From Sinotaia quadrata (taxonomy: Eukaryota > Mollusca > Gastropoda > Architaenioglossa > Viviparidae), in assembly GCA_028829895.1 (NCBI GenBank), contig CM054178.1, forward strand, positions 83,819,558 through 83,883,557: 64,000 nucleotides of DNA, in the 5' to 3' direction. Below, piece after piece: positions 11,561-23,648 of the stretch. A program made the position numbers and the translations under genes. The stretch's first letter is position 1, and each line of letters begins with the position of its first letter. The notes beneath the pieces were generated by a model that was not told the DNA's origin, made no database searches, and saw only the letters and a list, made by a program, of their open reading frames with translations.

Positions 11561-12270
11561 CATACAATATAAACACACGTGTCACAGGTGTCACAGACTG
11601 GCCTGCGCGAAGATCCAATCTGCACAAAAACTTAATTAGTATATGAAAGTACGCAGAGTTGACGGTTAGAATATCTCACTGGAATAAAAAAATGAAACAC
11701 CACCAAAATATGTCAGCGGAATCACATCTTTATTGGAACAACGGTTCCTGACGGCATATTTTAATTGGATAACACGACAGAGCTTGTCTTCAAAGTCACC
11801 TCTTGCCAGATAACCGAACTTTAACCGGAAATGTACTTTATTAAAAGTAAAATTTAAATTCGAAGAGTAAAACTTGCATTTGAAGCCCAATTTAGACAAA
11901 CGGTAACATCGAGAGTTATGGACTTAATTTGACCACTTTCTGAGTTGCAAATAGCGTATAGGCTAAAAATAAATAGGTTCTTTTTTTCAGCGTCTGACGA
12001 TCCTTGACAGAGTGTAAGTACACTCAAATCATACATACACACGCGCAATCTGTCATATAGACACACAAGCATATAGACTATCACATGACACACATAGGTA
12101 CACACACTCTCACACTGATACATTAGAGGTAACAAAACAAAAATGGCTTGTCAGATATCTGCCATTCCTTTCAGTCCCCCCCCCCCTCCACACACACCTT
12201 AAGTTCACGCTCTTAATGTCTGCAGGTGATATTTGTCTGAGTGTTGATACTAGGCACAGTGTGATATCTC
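11561..12270. other. Unique sequence, no gene seen
   Basis: AT-rich unique sequence with a C run at 12176-12186 followed by a small CA tract. Two minus-strand frames (77 and 93 codons) have no recognisable feature. Confidence 0.4.
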
Positions 12271-13694
12271 GAGTCTGATCATAAGGGCAATCATTAGCTT
12301 ATGGTAAGTTAACTGACTGATAAAGAAAGAATGGACTTTAAATATTTCATACATTTTTGCTATTGATCTATGATTTGAATTGGAGAATGCATATATAATC
12401 GAACCATTATTTCTGCGTCTACTCATTTGCTTACGTTGTACAATATACCTGTGAATTTTGATTGATGCTATATTTCTTATGCTGTGTGTATATCGGGCTA
12501 ACAAAACGGTTGCAGGATTTGTAAGTTGAAAATATATGTAAGAGAGAATGGAGTTTAGAGATGAAATATTCCTGAAATTTAGTGCTGCATTAATTTGACT
12601 TTTTGCAGAGAAAAGAATGCTTTTTATTTGCTTCAGGCTACAGTAACTACTGTACTCTACCAGATTACATTGGTGTGTGAATCCAGCATTGCCATCGAAC
12701 TTAAGAGTAAACATTTTGCTAGAAGCAAATTCATGTCTCCTGCTCAAGAGCCAATATGGCGAAAATGATGGTTTGAGCTGGATCTCCAGAATTCACTAAG
12801 ATTATTTTGAACATTCCTCATGGTGTGCTCAGTAGCATACACGAAAATTTGGAACATTTTCCCTTATGTGCTTAATAGCTCAAAGGATATTTTGGATGAT
12901 TCTCCATGGTTTTCTGTGTGAGAACATCAGGATTCTGGAATAGTTGTGTAACATGCCCAGAAAGGGTACGTGGAATCATCATCATCTAAAATAGTTGTGT
13001 AACGTTCCCAGAAATGGAACGTGGAATCATCATCTAAATAAGAAAGACAGTAACTTTGTGCAAACCGTGTGATCATGAACACGTGTTAGTGACAGTGGTT
13101 ATCATTGAAAAAAGGTTCTGTACATTGACTTTAATTACTCCTCTAAAACTTCACTCTCAATTCTGTGATGTACGACATCCATGAACTTGATTATATAAAT
13201 ATGTTAATTGACTGCTGATGTCTATGCAAGAATAAACTGAACGATTGTCCAGCATTAATCGAACATTGTTGTGAAGTGTAAATGTCAGTGCTCTTTTGAT
13301 TATATTCATATGCTGTATATTTCATTGTTGATTTAATAAATTTATTGTTAAATGTATTGACTTTCTTACACATATTGATGACCATATTTTGGAGAGATAG
13401 TGGGTAGATGGGGGCTCGCTAAATATAGATTTAAAAACATTTATCTTCTCCTTTAGTAAGAAGTGTTCCACCTACGGAAATATTGTGTGACGGTAAATGT
13501 TTGTCTTTAATGTTGTGGAAGAGAGAAAACGTTTACAGTGAACGGATGTCCGCCAAGTGAGAAAGACGAGTGGCGTCTTCTGGAGAATTATTAATAACAT
13601 AAATTAAGATACTCATCACTTGTAATTTTAGTTATGGATGATTAAATAATAAATAATAATCATAACCAATAAATATGGTGGCGTTTGTGTCACA
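12271..13694 (+). mobile_element. LTR-like dispersed repeat, copy A (5' truncated)
   Basis: It starts abruptly at gagtctgatcataagg, an internal site of the family (compare gagtctggtcataaag in the 39.4-kb copy), and ends at gtgtcaca. It shares long aligned blocks with the copy at 32.4 kb through to the common end. Family marks present are gactgataaagaaagaatgg, cttcaggctacagtaactac, gagccaatatggcg, the AATAAATTTATT palindrome, ggtagatgggggctcgct and ggaagagagaaaacgtttac. An internal duplication of about 51 bp (gttgtgtaac..ggaatcatcatc) lies at about 12940-13036. A minus-strand 165-codon frame (12250-12747) has no recognisable motif. Probably a solo LTR or a non-autonomous relic. Confidence 0.75.
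12753..12761 (+). promoter_or_regulatory. YY1-like motif inside LTR-like copy A
   Basis: AATATGGCG fits the core AANATGGCG. The same nonamer occurs at the homologous place in the 32.4-kb copy (32907-32915). Conservation may simply reflect recent common ancestry of the copies, so the regulatory reading is an inference. Confidence 0.25.
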
Positions 13695-13734
13695 AAGACA
13701 TACTCAATATTTTTAGATGTGTACTATATAGTAT

Positions 13735-14135
13735 ACATACAACCAAGTGTTATGTAACATGACTCGAAACACGCTTATAATGCTCTTGCAAGAGGCTGGC
13801 ACATGTAAGTTTCATACGCGTCCTGTTTTAGGTGATGTAGCAAGTTACATACATAGAATACTGTTTTAGGTAATGTATTAAGTTACATACGACACCGTTT
13901 TAAGGCAACATATATCTGCAATATTGTTTCATTGCAGTTGATAAGTCAAAATATTTTAGATGGCGTAGCATGCAACTTACATAGAGTACTGTTTTAACTG
14001 GTGTACAGTGCACTATAAAGTTCTGATTTATGGATGTAGTATGCAACATATATACAACATTGTTTTGTGTGTTGCACTATGAAACATATACAATTGTGTT
14101 TAATGTCGCGAACAATGCAGCTTACACATATTTAT
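13735..14135. repeat. Degenerate 34-38-bp repeat (gttttaggtgatgtagcaag...)
   Basis: Units begin gtttta and contain a gta(g/t)..aa(g/c)ttacata block and an (a/t)(a/g)(a/t)ac(t/c)..g end. About eight diverged units can be traced. It abuts the 3' end of LTR-like copy A, with about 40 bases between them. No gene. Confidence 0.6.
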
Positions 14136-15024
14136 GTTCAGTATAACTGCTGGAATGCATTATTCCATATCAACAGCTTCTCAAAACATTTGAATGATAT
14201 TTTGTTTTGAAGAAGAACATTTCTTGATATAAATAAACTGATCGAGATGGTTGAATAAATGGGCTGCAAATGAAATAGATGATGCTGTTTGGTGGCAGCA
14301 TTACAAATAAGTATTTTCTGATAAAGCTGAAACTAAAAATCGAACTCCGTCCATGTGCTTGAAATATGAAACATCTTGAATCCAGCGAACGAGACCTTTC
14401 TTAGCTTCGATCAATATAGCCTATTTTTAGAACAATGACCCGAATGTACATGCATTGTGAAAGCCTGCTTCACGTCTTATGTTACTACAATACATTCTCA
14501 AACAGTGACTTAAAGACTGAAATACAGCTAGGCTCATTATTATAGGGGAGACAGTAGTTACTGAAGTAATGCATAAATGGCAAAAACAATTTTTTATATA
14601 ATCATTTCTATTTTATCTCCCACGGTATCAGAATGGATTTTTTTAAAAAGTGTATTTGAGCGATGTTCTAAATGATCATCAAGCTTTATCTGTTGCTATA
14701 AGAATGCCGGTTACTTGGTATGCTTCGCAAACTGGTATGCTGGCTTTGAAACCTTACTGCACTTACATAAGCATTACAAAATGTGCACACTTGCTTATGG
14801 AAGTTAATATCTTGGAGGAAACGAACAATTAATGTTCATGATGCCATAGCTGACCATATTCCTTTGGACGAAAACTCCCAAAGAATTCGTCGGGTTCTGA
14901 AAGGTTTGTAATTACTATAAAGTTAGAAATCTCCCCCGATTAATTATTTTCAATTGCTAAAAAGAAAACGTGTGTCAAGGCATTGTTTTAGGAAGCCAAA
15001 AATACTTTTGTATACTTGCACACC
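14136..15024. other. Unique sequence, no gene seen
   Basis: AT-rich sequence with one 60-codon plus-strand frame (14650-14832) that lacks any recognisable feature. Confidence 0.4.
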
Positions 15025-15200
15025 AGGCATACACCGATACAGAGGCAATAGGCGTATTGACTTTTCTGACTTTTGACGTAACAACAGGCATACACCGATA
15101 CAGAGGCAATAGGCGTATTGACATTTCTGACTTTTGACGTAATAACAGGCATACATCGATACAGAGGCAATAGGCGTATTTTCTTACTTTTGACGCAACA
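15025..15200. repeat. 61-bp tandem repeat, three copies
   Basis: The ggcatac(a)ccgatacagagg blocks start at 15026, 15087 and 15148, exactly 61 bp apart. Each is followed by caataggcgtatt and a cttttgacg(t/c)aa end. The third copy has lost about 9 bases before cttacttttg. Small minus-strand frames (60-112 codons) run through it and are repeat translations. Confidence 0.93.
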
Positions 15201-15248
15201 AAAAAATCCACTGATTTCATTGCCTCACCATTCCTACTTACCCTCCGT

Positions 15249-15277
15249 CCCCCCCAAAAAAAAAAAAAAAAAAAAAA
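15249..15277. repeat. C7-A22 homopolymer junction
   Basis: Seven C are followed by 22 A. It could be the poly-A tail of a retrotransposed sequence, but no recognisable body precedes it: the 61-bp array lies upstream. Assembly or sequencing length error is possible in such a run. Confidence 0.7.
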
Positions 15278-15424
15278 TAGAAAGAAAACAAAATGAATAA
15301 ATTGCCGCTGCAATTAAGCCATAAAACTTAACTTTCGTAATGCAGCATTTAAATATTTCTTTTAACCTTTTCTACAATGTGTAGGAAATAGAGCTGATTA
15401 TTTATCATTACATTATACGGGCAC

Positions 15425-15592
15425 TAGTAATGAAAAGATCAAAGGAAAGAAAGAATGAAAATAAGGATAGGATCAAAATTAAAAAGGGTTAAAGGAAAGA
15501 AGGGTCAAAATAAAGAAATGGTCAAGGATAGAAAAGGTCAAATGAAAGAATGGATCAAACTAAAGAAAAGGTCAAATGAAAATGTGGAGTAA
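15425..15592. repeat. Purine-rich degenerate repeat (aaaggtcaaa / gaaagaa)
   Basis: The words gatcaaa, ggtcaaa and aaagaa recur every 15-30 bases with many changes. The tract runs directly into LTR-like copy B, which begins at 15593. Confidence 0.65.
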
Positions 15593-16660
15593 ATTTGCCT
15601 ATCCCTATTTTAAAAATAATTATTATATAGTTTTTTTAAATGTCAATGTAACAGGTGACCTTCGGATATTGCGCATGACGATATTTTTGTATCAGAGTTA
15701 AATTAACAACGCAGGTAAGGAACATGCTAGAATTTGCTGATGTAATCTTAACCAGTCCCGAGTGGATGAGTAATTTTTGCTATCCAATAGTTTAATAAAG
15801 AACTAGCCACTGGGTAGAGACTGAAACTTACCTGTTGAAGAAAGTTCTATATTATAATCACTTTGATTTTGACGTAACTCAAGTCTGGTCATGAAAAGGT
15901 GATCGATACCTTGTGGAAAGAAGCAAGCCTTTTGTCTTTTCTCTCACTCCTTCCCTGGTTTCTCTGTACGCTTGTGGTTGATTGGAGAAGTATCCAATCC
16001 TTGTGAATTGTGTTGATTTATTGGACTCTGTGTGCATCGGCAAGTGTGTTCAACTCCGTTGTGGAACTTTCTAGCAAAAAGAAATGCTAGAAGAGTGTTA
16101 ATGTGATTGCCTACTCGATATGCTAATATAGTGAAAGTATGCCTAGATTAGTACTGAGTTGGAACATTGTTGGAACATTGTTGGAACATTCTACAACGTG
16201 CCTAGCAGAGCAGTTGAAGATTGACTATTACATTGTGAACAAGAAACTTTTGACATTGTTACTGAAAGCGCGTGAAGGACTGTTGCGACTGACGTCGTTG
16301 AACAGGTTATGTACAAACTGTTATCATATCACTCGATAACTCCATTTCTTCTATGATACAAATAGCCCTGGAATTTATGTTGATACAAATCTGACTTGCT
16401 GAACTATATGTGTGAATATAAGACTGAATAGGTATCGAAATTATCTGAAAGTTGTTTCATGGAATATTAATTTCAAATAATCTTTTCATTGTATTTACCG
16501 TATGTATATTTTATTGTAGATTAATAAATTTATTGTTAAATTTCTTATAATCTTCTTGCACATATTATTAAACTATATGCTGGAGGAATAGAGGGTGGGT
16601 GGGGGCTTGTTAAAGTCGGATTTTTATTACTCCTTTAATAAGAAGTTTCCACCTGTGAAA
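15593..16660 (+). mobile_element. LTR-like dispersed repeat, copy B
   Basis: It begins tgtggagtaaatttgcctat, the family's 5' end, and ends near tttccacctgtg. It lacks the roughly 300-bp distal segment seen in copies A and C. The middle (about 15890-16370) differs from A and C. The 3' third, with its gtttcatggaatatt and ttaataaatttattgttaaa blocks, matches the reversed copy at 39.9-41.3 kb, so B and that copy form a subfamily. A 12-bp motif (ttggaacattgt) is repeated almost three times at about 16158-16191. Confidence 0.75.
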
Positions 16661-16754
16661 TTACCTGTATAATAGTTTTCCATAAACAGGTCACAGTACG
16701 ATATGGATCTTTTGTATTACCTGTATAATAGTTTGCCATAAACATGTCGCAGAA
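16661..16754. repeat. 56-bp tandem duplication next to LTR-like copy B
   Basis: The ttacctgtataatagttt blocks start at 16661 and 16717, each followed by (t/g)ccataaaca(g/t)gtc(a/g)cag. It abuts the end of copy B, so it may have arisen during or after insertion. Confidence 0.85.
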
Positions 16755-18070
16755 CGTATAATTGTAGTTAATTACTTTAAGAACATTTCTTCTAGCACTT
16801 AGCAGTCTTCTAGTATAACCTAAATACCATATTGAACATATCAAAGTAAAAATACGTGTAGTTTGCTACTAGCCTACTAGCCTAGCCTGTATACTGTTAT
16901 ACAATATACATTTTATTCAAACATTACAGTTCTCTTCAGTTATTCTGCATTCATGTCTTAAACATACCACTGAGCATAATTAATTAATTATTACAGGATT
17001 ATGCTTCTCTTTGTTAGATGACTCATATGACGTCATCAGATTTTTACATTTACCAAATAGGTATGACACGTGACTTCATAGTCTAATTTAATTTTTCGTG
17101 CAATGTCATCAAATCTTACGTTTATTAAACAGGTAGTGTTACTTATATTAAAACAATAACATCACATTTGTAAAAAATAATCGCAGATCTCAAAACATGA
17201 AGCCTTTCTGATCATTTACTTAAGCGAATTATTACACACTTCATGTTTTGATAATCTATAAATCTAGAATAGCTTCGGACAGTAAATAGCTTAATATTTT
17301 CCTTTTGACAAACCGGAAGTGTCCTTGCTGTTAACAATGTCCAATCCTTACAATTTGTATGTTTTTGAAAATACCAAAACTCTTTATTAGTTATAAACAA
17401 CTAGTTGCTGAAAGTTTTTTGTTCTGATAATCTTTAAGCTCCAGTATTGTTAACATCGACAAATCTTAACAGATTTCACACGTCAATCATTTCAAATCCT
17501 TATTTTGAACGAAACTATGTGCGTACCCCCCTCTCAACCCCCCCCCCCCCCAAGTGTAGAAGCCTTGCTTTAGTTAAAAAATTGACTTGTCAAAACAGAC
17601 AAGTTCAGGTAATTCCAGACCTTGTTACTGCCAACAGCGAATCCCTATACATTGTAACGTCTACAGTCTGACAATTTTGAAGCCATAATGTGTAAATGAT
17701 GCTCTTGCCACTAACATATTTCCATTCCTTTTGCAGTGACATCATGAGGATGATGTGAATTTCATTAGAATTCCTCGTAGTTCCTTAACGTCTGGAATAT
17801 CTTTTGCTCTTTTACAAAAAATCTTTGGTAACTGATCGCAGGCCCCTACTTCGGTGATCCAAATCAACCAATAAAACCAGACATCTATGTCATTTACAAT
17901 CACATTTACTATCACCTTGTAGCTCTTCCAGTCTAGGATTTCAAACAAAGAAACAAATGACAGCGAGTTATCTGTTTGAAAAGCACTGAGTTTAAAAAAT
18001 TCGGTTAACGAACACTTTCTCCATAACCAGTGCTTCACCAGTCGTCTTTAGTTCTTCGGGCGCTATTGAT
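16755..18070. other. Unique AT-rich sequence with a poly-C run
   Basis: Contains a C run at about 17538-17551 and two loosely similar segments near 17010-17140 with a tgacgtcatca site at 17029-17039. Four short frames (62-98 codons) show no feature. No gene supported. Confidence 0.45.
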
Positions 18071-18176
18071 ATTTACCACCACCACCTCCCCCCTTCCTCC
18101 ACCACAACCACTACCTCCATCCTTCTCCTACCCCTCCTCCTCCTTTAGCCACCACAACCTCCCCCCCCCCAAACAA
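18071..18176. repeat. CCA/CCT-rich low-complexity tract
   Basis: Consists of cac, cct and ctc words with a terminal C run. Pro/Ser-rich short frames are a by-product. Confidence 0.8.
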
Positions 18177-18717
18177 GGGTACATTCACGCGACGCGCTGC
18201 TTTCCTTCTTTCAGTGGCTGTCGTTGTCTTTAATTAAGATAAAGGTTTGAAGGTTTGCGAGGAAAACACATAGAAACCATTAAATAGAAAAGGGGTTGAG
18301 TGGGCATCAGTAACGTAGCAATGGATTGTGCATATTGTGCAATGCACAAGGGCCCCAACGGTCGGAGGATTTGGGGCTGGCAGCGAGCGGAGTCTGCTTT
18401 TTAACTTTCAGAATGCAATCAAAATATCGGATGGGTTATTACTGAGGCTCTGCACAAAAAAAAAAGCTCCCCAAAAACAATCCCCCCCCCCCAACCTCCC
18501 AAACTTGCTATGCCAATGGTGGGCATTTAATTGAATAGTTCAATCCGTTTTGCACAGGTTAGCGGTAGTTTTGGATGTGCTAGATTTTTTATGCAGTCTA
18601 CAGAAGACTCACTCTATATGCAGATTACTTAGACTCCAAATGCAGGAAAAGAAAAAATAATCTCCCCCCCCCCCGAGACTAGAGGGTTCCAGTTGAAAAG
18701 ACTTAACCTTCAATTTT
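18177..18717. other. Unique sequence with A and C homopolymers
   Basis: A10 and C12 runs occur near 18457-18492, and another C run at 18664-18674. No gene is seen. Confidence 0.45.
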
Positions 18718-18990
18718 AGGAGACGGATGACGTCATTTTTGAGGAGACAAATGTCTGCCCTGGCAGGAGACAAATGAGTCAGTTACAGGAGACAAATGAC
18801 TGCCCTGGTAGGAGACAAATGACGTTATTTCATGAGACAAATGTCTGCCCTGGCAGGAGACAAATGAGTCAGTTACAGGAGAGAAATGTCTGCCCTGGCA
18901 GGAGACAAATGAGTCAGTCACAGGAGATAAATGACTGTCTTGGCAGGAGACGAATGACATTATTTCATGAGACAAATGACTGCAAGTGCA
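18718..18990. repeat. 22/23-bp minisatellite with four-unit higher-order pattern
   Basis: Every unit starts ggagacaaatg and ends in one of four tails: tctgccctggca, gagtcagttaca, actgccctggta or acgttatttcat. The tails appear in the order A-B-A'-C, then A-B-A-B-A'-C, so the array evolved by copying roughly 90-bp blocks as well as single units. Remnants of the same family (caggaaacaaacgact, caggagacggacgatt) reappear at 19525-19565, beyond the 47-bp array. Small frames on both strands are repeat translations. Confidence 0.93.
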
Positions 18991-19007
18991 TGCGAGAGAT
19001 TAATCTC

Positions 19008-19499
19008 TATTGAGAAGTTACTCAACTCCAAACTATTGACAAAGTAAAGGACTTTATTGAGAAGTTACTCAACTCCAAACTATTGACAAAGTAAAGGACT
19101 TTATTGAGAAGTTACTCAACTCCAAACTATTGACAAAGTAAAGGACTTTATTGAGAAGTTACTCCACTCCAAACTGTTGACAAAGTAAAGGACTTTATTG
19201 AGAAGTTACTCAACTCCAAACTATTGACAAAGTAAAGGACTTTATTGAGAAGTTACTCCACTCCAAACTGTTGACAAAGTAAAGGACTTTATTGAGAAGT
19301 TACTCAACTCCAAACTATTGACAAAGTAAAGGACTTTATTGAGAAGTTACTCCACTCCAAACTGTTGACAAAGTAAAGGACTTTATTGAGAAGTTACTCC
19401 ACTCCAAACTATTGACAAAGTAAAGGACTTTATTGAGAAGTTACTCCACTCCAAACTATTGACAAAGTAAAGGACTTTATTGACAAAGTAAAGGACTTT
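19008..19499. repeat. 47-bp minisatellite, about 10.5 copies
   Basis: The unit is tattgagaagttactcaact followed by ccaaactattgacaaagtaa and aggactt. Two sites vary: ctc(a/c)actcc and act(a/g)ttg. They are linked in the order aa, aa, aa, cg, aa, cg, aa, cg, ca, ca, which shows repeated copying of a two-type block and a later recombinant type. The last copy is shortened to ttattgacaaagtaaaggac. The array lies between two stretches of the 22/23-bp family. Confidence 0.97.
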
Positions 19500-20499
19500 C
19501 AAAGGAAGAGGCAGACGACTTTAAGTCAGGAAACAAACGACTTCATACGTCAGGAGACGGACGATTCAACAGAGCAGAAATGCTTTTGAATGTTTTGGGT
19601 AATAGATGATTATGTTCAGAGAGAGAAAAATATTTAAGTTTCCATACAGAAGAAACTGACATCTTTAACAAACGCCTAGGATCACTCAACCACACATTAG
19701 AATAAAAGAATGAGAGCAAATAAACAAAGAAATAAAAAAAATTCCACATAATTAGCTTATAATCAATATTCAGCGAAAGACTGCTCAACGAAACTGTTGA
19801 CAGTGGTGTCGTAATATGACGGGATTGAAGAATGACCTAGATTCAGGGAAACGAGTCGCTGACGAAAATATTCAATGACGACATTCGATTAAATTGTTCA
19901 CATAAGCGTATATTTCATGTAAAATCAATGTATTTTTCGCTTTATTTATAAAACACAGCACTGTAAGTTCGTGCCTGCTGAATTAAGATTTTTACTCCCC
20001 CCATCCCCCAGTCCCATTTCAACTCATCCACATTCCCGGTCAAAACCAATAACTATATTGATGTGTTTCATCGATAAGTATCTTCTTACTGACCTGGACT
20101 TCAGTTAAATAAATTGTTAAGGGCCACACATTTATCATGATTGACGTTAATTTTCATCTCTGTTAAACATAGTATCTAATTATGACAGCCTATTGTTTGG
20201 AGTACCATTAATATTTGATCACCCTACATTAAGAATTGTCTCTCATGAATATAAAACATTTTCCCTCACGATTAGCATTACCCCGAATCCCACTAAAACC
20301 TAGCTGTCATCATTGCATCGACCTCTGTTATTAGTAGTAATGTCCATCTGTTGTCAATATCAACACGTGTTTTTAAATACGTACCTGGCTCTCATTAACG
20401 TGTTATCATCTCTATCAGGCTGCCATTGAACATTGAACTAGTGGCTTCCTTTAACACCAATAAGTGTCCCTTCCCTGTTTAACAAAGGTACCTGGATCT
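19500..20499. other. Remnant repeat, then unique AT-rich sequence
   Basis: From 19525 to 19565 there are two leftover units of the 22/23-bp family. The rest is unique and AT-rich, with a C run near 19997-20003. An 81-codon minus-strand frame has no recognisable feature. Confidence 0.5.
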
Positions 20500-21060
20500 C
20501 GTGTTCGCATCTATACTATCCTTCTTTAGTAACAGTACCAGCCGTCATTAATAGTAATACCGTCCTTCATTAATAATAGTAACAGCCTTCATTAGTAACA
20601 ATACCGTCCTTCATTAATAACAGTAACAGCCATCATTAATAATGATGCCATCCTTTATTAATGACAATACCAGCCTTCATTAGCAACACTACCAGCCTTC
20701 ATTAATAAGTGTAACAGCCTTCATAATAAATACCATCCTTCATTAAAAACAGTAAGAGCCTTCATTATTATTAATAATAATGCCCTTCATTAATAACACT
20801 ACCAGCCTTCATTAGCAACAGAACCAGCCTTCATTAACAACGATACCAGCCTTCATTACAAACTGTACTAATGATCATTAGTAACAGTACTAGTCTTCAT
20901 CAATAACAGCTTTCGTTAATAATAATACAAAATTCATTAGCAACAGTACCAACTTTCATTAGCAAAAGTACCTGCCTTTATTTAGCAACAATACCAACAT
21001 TTTACAATTTTTATCATCAATACCCGCCTTCCTTACCATCAGTACATATGGATACTATTA
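20500..21060. repeat. Old, degenerate 19-24-bp array (agccttcattaataac...)
   Basis: Units vary around cagccttcattaataacagtac. Indels and substitutions affect almost every copy. It grades into the related array downstream. Confidence 0.8.
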
Positions 21061-21189
21061 ACAACAGCACCAGTTTTACTATTTATAAACATATTCCAGT
21101 CACTAACAGCGTTAACTGGTTAACAGTTTCATGCTCTTGTTACCATGGTCACTGACTCGAACTCACGTTAGTATCTGCCGATGCACCTC

Positions 21190-21745
21190 ATTAGAACATC
21201 CTCTCATTAACACCAGTACTATCTCTTATTAACACCAGTACTATCTCTTATTAATATCAGTACTATCTCTTAATAACGCCAGTACTATCTCTTATTAACA
21301 CTAGTACTATCTCTTATTAACATAAGTACTTTGTCTCATTAAAACACCACTGATATCTCTTATTAACACCAGTACTATTTCTCATTAACACCAGTACTAT
21401 CTCTCAATAATATCAGTACTATCTCTCATTAACACCAGTACCTAAGTATCTTATTAACACTAGTAGTACTCTCATTAACACCAGTAACTAAGTCTCTCAC
21501 TAACACCAGTACTATTTCTCATTAACACCAATACTGTCTCTCATTAATACCAGTTACTATCTTTCATTAACATAATTAACTAAGTCTCTCATTAACACCA
21601 GTACTGTCTCTCACTAACGCCTGTACCCAAGTCTCTCATTAACACCAATACTGACTCTCATTAGCAAGGATACAAGTATCATCTCCCATTAACACCAGTA
21701 TCTATGTCTCCTTAGTACAACTACATAACTCTTACTAGCAAAAGT
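21190..21745. repeat. Intermediate-age array, 22-bp units (attaacaccagtactatctc)
   Basis: The unit shares cattaacacca with the arrays on both sides. Copies are more regular than at 20.5-21.0 kb but still differ in spacing and in the tail (tatctct, taagtctct, tgtctct). Confidence 0.85.
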
Positions 21746-21814
21746 ATCTCAGCATCTAACTATCATTAATAACTGCCTCTAACTCTCATGAACGTCAGTG
21801 CCTAACAATAACTA

Positions 21815-22143
21815 TAGCTCTCTCTTATTAACACCAATACCTGACTCTCATTAACACCAATACCTGACTCTCATTAACACCAATACCTGACTCTCATTAA
21901 CACCAATACCTGACTCTCATTAACACCAATACCTGACTCTCATTAACACCAATACCTGACTCTCATTAACACCAATACCTGACTCTCATTAACACCAATA
22001 CCTAACTCTCATTAACACCAATACCTGACTCTCATTAACACCAATACCTAACTCTCATTAACACCAATATTTAACTCTCATTAACACCAATACCTAACTC
22101 TCATTAACACCAATACCTAACTCATTAAAACCAATACCTAACT
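21815..22143. repeat. Homogenised 23-bp array (cattaacaccaatacctgac+tct), about 14 copies
   Basis: Copies are nearly identical, varying mainly at ctgactct/ctaactct. This is the young end of a 1.6-kb family whose older members lie upstream. A further stray segment (ctaattaacaccaacgtttg ... cattaacataagtacctgat) occurs at about 22381-22424, after roughly 235 bases of unrelated sequence. Confidence 0.95.
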
Positions 22144-23556
22144 CTTGTCAACCTGCTGAGTGTATGCGAACCGAACAAGGATACACTCAAGATCATTTAA
22201 CAAAGTGCACGATATTTATTCACATCTTATTGTATTATCGTAAACTAAATTATACATTGCAGTCTTAGTTTGCAAGAAATCAAAACCCGACAAAGAGATG
22301 AAACGTGCTAATATTAAAGCCTTGATTTTCACTCGACTGTTTCTAACATAAATATTTAGCACGCAGTCAGAATATGCATACTAATTAACACCAACGTTTG
22401 CTTCTCATTAACATAAGTACCTGATCTCACCATCATGAACCTTTTTCTTTTTACACTATTAGCAGCATGTGTTTTTCATTAACAATTTTATCGGGCTTGT
22501 AATATTCAGTACAAAGGCGTGATGTTAATAACTTCTCTTTTTAGAAAACTTTCCAAACAAATCTCATACTGGTGACAGGAGACGCTCGCTCAATAATTTA
22601 CCGTACAAACAATTATCTGTGAAAATATTTTAACTATAAATAATTATTTTAATCAGAATAAGGAAAGCAAGGTACACTGCAAGAATACGAGACAAATTCT
22701 ATTTTTGAAATAAGAACAATAAATAAATAAAATATTATACATATCAGTTTACTTTCGTTTCTAGTAATTCTTATTATTAATCTTCAAAATCTGCAAACAC
22801 AACTGCATATCTGTAAAATTGTGTTTGAGATGGTATATGCATTCAAACAAGCAGCATTGATATATGTTTTAACAGGACATTCAGATCTTGTAGGATTCCA
22901 GCCTTGGCAGAAACTTGTATTGAATGAAGCTTTGTTTGTGTTGCCATTATTCGTCAGGGAAAAAATATGGATTTTCAGTCATGTCAAGTAAAAAACGTAC
23001 CTGAAATAAATATAATTGATTGATAGGTCTGTGCACGCTACACTGCAAAGTCATAGCAACCTGTGAGTTTTCATCCGCACAATCCTCGCATCATTCTTTC
23101 CTCCACCCAACCCCACCGCACAACAATGGCACAATGGGGGAAAGAAAATGTTTTGGGCCGAAAGTTCGCTCGTAACCTTGAAGGATGTATTTTCATGTGT
23201 CCACAGCATGAACAGACAATGACCGAGACTGTCATTAATGCTTCATTTGCACAGCAATCTAAATGCCCCTTTCATTCTTAAGTACGTGGGCTATAAATAG
23301 ATTTGTTATTTCTCCTCTCCAGCAATATATCCTGACCAGAGATTCCTAAAGTAACAGTGTAATTAATAATTCTGAACTCATAAAGATTACTAATGATAAA
23401 TAAATTCTGTTTTGTGTGTTCAAACCATTTTGAATAAGTGGAATACAGTGCTATAAATCTTTGCCATACTTAATCACTGATACTGTACACTCATTGCCAT
23501 TAAGTATCAACGCTATAAAACTATTGCCAACTTTATGTTCTAATGCAAATGAATGC

Positions 23557-23557
<1 letters not shown>
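22144..23557. other. Unique AT-rich sequence, no supported gene
   Basis: About 22150-22378 separates the array from its outlying remnant. Beyond 22430 the sequence is unique. A 72-codon frame at 23063-23281 has somewhat higher G+C in its middle but no recognisable motif. Confidence 0.4.

Positions 23558-23648
<91 letters not shown>

Noticed and set aside
12250..12747. 165-codon minus-strand frame as a possible gene
   Set aside because: It lies in LTR-like copy A. The same region in copy D1 is only partly open, and no motif is visible.
15249..15277. Poly-A tail marking a processed pseudogene or SINE
   Set aside because: The sequence before it is the 61-bp tandem array plus unique DNA without a gene-like or SINE-like body, and no target duplication is seen.
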